Origin: a virus | IMG/VR virus record: IMGVR_UViG_3300032579_000010 | Span: 1 to 64,000 of that record | Length of the DNA stretch: 64,000 nt | Direction: 5' to 3' (one strand) | Shown here: positions 62,307-64,000 of the stretch, in pieces | Layout: every line of letters starts with the position of its first letter | Numbering within the stretch: the stretch's first letter is position 1 | Made by a program: the position numbers and the translations under genes | The notes under the pieces: model-generated | The model's input: only the letters and a program-made list of their open reading frames with translations | Databases searched by the model: none | What the model was told of the DNA's origin: nothing

Positions 62307-64000
62307 TTAGAACTCGATTGAGATTGAGGCGTTGCCACCACCGCCCACTGAACCTAGCCAATAAACGTAACTGTAAGGACCGATTGTTCCCGTGTAGGCA
62401 GGAGGCGTTCCGCCAATGGTGGGTGTTAATGAGTAGGCAGAAGTCAGCCAGTATAGCAATACAACGCCACCAGAGCCAGACCAGCCATAGCCATAAGTTG
62501 AACCGGGGCCACCAGCACCGGTGCCGTTTCCACCAGTCCCATTGGCACCTGAGGTGTTGGAACCCGGCCCGCCTTGTCCGGGATAAAAACCAAGAGAGTT
62601 AAGGGGCGAAGGGAGCCACGCAGTTGCGGACGATGCTGAAGCACCGCCATTACCGGGGACTGTGCTGGTCGTCTGCGGCGTTGAACTTCCGCCAGCACCG
62701 CCTGTTCCACCGCCACCGCCACCGGCGTACTTTGAGCCAGCACCACCGGCGTAACCTTGCGGTGAACCGCTGGCGCCACCTGAACCCTTGTAAGTTCCGA
62801 CTGACCCGCCACCAGCACCGCCGTTACCAGAATGAGCGTTGAACGTACTAGTTCCACCATTACCGCCAGTTGAACTGGTACTTGTAGTTCCAGTTCCGCC
62901 GTTCCCAACCAAACCTGAATAGTTGGTGCCAACTGTTGCGGTCATAGCAGCGTTGACATAGCCACCTGCGCCACCCCCCGTGTAAGCGCCTCCGCCTCCG
63001 CCTCCGCCTTGAACGTAGTAGTTGAGAGTAAAGGTAGAAGGTGGGGGTGGTGGGAGTGGTGGGGGTGGTGGGGGTGGTATGACAGGATTAGGTATTACTG
63101 AACTAGTTGAACTACTAAGCGCAGAGTTTCCAGCGCCGTTAGTTGCATAAACAGAAAAACTGTAAGAGGTTCCCTGAGAAAAGGTTTCAGTAATAGTCAG
63201 GGGACTGCTTGTTCCATTGACTATCGCACCAGTAACGTTGTCATGAACCGTGTAACTTGTCGGCGCTGAATAGTTTGTTACGTCCCCAACAGAGAATGAG
63301 ACTTGGACTTGAGTTGTGCTCACAACTGACGCTGAACCTATTGTGGGTGTCGCTGGCACGGTAAAGAACTGGTAAGTAGTGCTTGAAGCGCTTTGTGACG
63401 CTCCTGAGGCGTTATACGCATCAACTACAAACGAGTAGTACTGGTTTGCTGATGCCGAAAAGGTAAAGGAAGTCGAGTTGCTTCCTCCATAAGCAACTGT
63501 CGCATAGTTGTTGCCCAAAGTGTCCATGACGGAATAACCAGTCGGCGTATTTCCATTGGTGATTGTGCCCGGTGTCCAAGAAATAGCAACCGAAGCCGTA
63601 GCCGTCGAACCAGAAGAGGAAACGTGTGGAGAACTGTTGCCAGATATTGTTTGTGGGGTGAAGGCGGAGATGGTTGGAGACGATGGCGGATTGAAAGGTA
63701 TTACAGAGTTACTCACATTCTGAGCGCCCCAAATAGTTGCGTTTTCACCAGCACTGTTTTGAGAAACAACTGCGTAGTAGTAAGGGACATTTGGGGCGTA
63801 GACGAATGAACCGGGGTAAATAAACGCTGTGTTTGTACCAAACGCAACAGTGGTAACCAAGGAATAACTTGATGAACTCGTTCCACAGTAAACCAAGTAT
63901 TGCGTTGGTTGATTTTTAGACGTGGACGTAGGCGCTGTCCAAGAAACCGCTACTTCAGTAGTTGTAACAACAGAAGCATTTACCCCTGTTGGGTTGTTTG
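62307..64000 (-). CDS. fibronectin III / polyproline / glycine-rich fibre protein (partial at window end)
   Basis: The frame is open through base 64000, so the N-terminus lies outside the window; a start at 63896 (TTG) would cut a fibronectin III domain and is rejected. At least three fibronectin III repeats (for example YSVMDTLGNNYATVAYGG and SYTVHDNVTGAIV) precede a polyproline segment, then a glycine-rich region of about 200 residues (YYVQGGGGGGGAYTGGGAGG), typical of polyglycine helix adhesins, and a C-terminal IGPYSYVYWLGSVGGGGN. The design parallels the Hint protein but with a glycine-rich tip in place of the Hint domain. Probably a receptor-binding adhesin. Confidence 0.8.
   Translation of the reverse strand, partial: NNPTGVNASVVTTTEVAVSWTAPTSTSKNQPTQYLVYCGTSSSSYSLVTTVAFGTNTAFIYPGSFVYAPNVPYYYAVVSQNSAGENATIWGAQNVSNSVIPFNPPSSPTISAFTPQTISGNSSPHVSSSGSTATASVAISWTPGTITNGNTPTGYSVMDTLGNNYATVAYGGSNSTSFTFSASANQYYSFVVDAYNASGASQSASSTTYQFFTVPATPTIGSASVVSTTQVQVSFSVGDVTNYSAPTSYTVHDNVTGAIVNGTSSPLTITETFSQGTSYSFSVYATNGAGNSALSSSTSSVIPNPVIPPPPPPPLPPPPPSTFTLNYYVQGGGGGGGAYTGGGAGGYVNAAMTATVGTNYSGLVGNGGTGTTSTSSTGGNGGTSTFNAHSGNGGAGGGSVGTYKGSGGASGSPQGYAGGAGSKYAGGGGGGTGGAGGSSTPQTTSTVPGNGGASASSATAWLPSPLNSLGFYPGQGGPGSNTSGANGTGGNGTGAGGPGSTYGYGWSGSGGVVLLYWLTSAYSLTPTIGGTPPAYTGTIGPYSYVYWLGSVGGGGNASISIEF

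Noticed and set aside
63896-63898. TTG start for the fibronectin protein at 63896
   Set aside because: The frame stays open to the window end and the upstream residues complete a fibronectin III domain, so the real start lies beyond 64000.
1-64000. tRNA genes or an integrase/attachment site
   Set aside because: I found no cloverleaf-like sequence with a typical T-loop and no tyrosine or serine recombinase; a systematic scan by tRNAscan or similar was not possible.

Overview
The window is part of a tailed double-stranded DNA phage genome. It holds no host housekeeping genes, rRNA or tRNA that I could find. The order of neck proteins, duplicated tail-tube proteins, a frameshifted tail-assembly chaperone, a 939-residue tape measure, giant minor tail proteins and a hub-like protein is that of a long, flexible, non-contractile tail (siphovirus). 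The DUF5047-type hub protein, the RusA-like protein of the actinophage type and the SMARCAL1-like helicase suggest an actinobacterial host. The fibre C-terminal domains resemble those of aquatic phages. Both the host and the habitat are inference. Almost everything is on the minus strand, so gene order is best read from high to low coordinates.

Layout. (1) 1-7084, minus strand: an SNF2 helicase, a small HTH protein, a RusA-like nuclease, a phage proteasome-beta-like protein, a permuted papain-fold protein, an HNH protein, a probable helicase loader and a replication initiator. The initiator gene carries phased 15-bp repeats beside an AT-rich stretch, as in lambda-type origins. Tiny membrane proteins lie between these genes. 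(2) 7253-9541, plus strand: a recombination cassette with a Sak4/AAA_24-like ATPase, two small proteins and a Gam-like end-binding protein, with strong hairpin terminators inside and at its end. (3) 9610-37965, minus strand: the tail module, from neck proteins (37-35 kb) through tail tube (34-33 kb), chaperone with -1 frameshift (32.7-32.2 kb), tape measure, a 3828-residue and a 1650-residue structural protein, the hub, a further minor tail protein and a putative holin. (4) 38037-64000, minus strand: an unusual surface-fibre and modification module.

Region 4 is the most interesting part. It encodes two very large collagen-like proteins (1682 and 3776 aa, Gly-X-Gln-rich triplets), a fibronectin-III/polyproline protein ending in an intein-like Hint domain, a fibronectin-III/polyproline/glycine-rich protein that runs off the window, and a fused glycosyltransferase-methyltransferase. 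Directly downstream of the Hint gene is a tightly packed operon of five predicted Fe(II)/2-oxoglutarate-type dioxygenases (one JmjC/cupin, four prolyl-hydroxylase-like) and three DUF6065-like proteins. My reading is a phage-encoded system that makes fibrous surface proteins and modifies them after translation by hydroxylation, perhaps glycosylation and methylation, and self-processing. The polyproline stalks are at least as plausible a substrate as the collagen triplets, because proline in the triplets sits almost only in the X position, not the Y position used by classical prolyl 4-hydroxylases. Capsid and terminase genes are not in the window and presumably lie beyond 64000. The fibre module would then sit between the head genes and the neck genes, so head fibres as well as tail fibres are possible.
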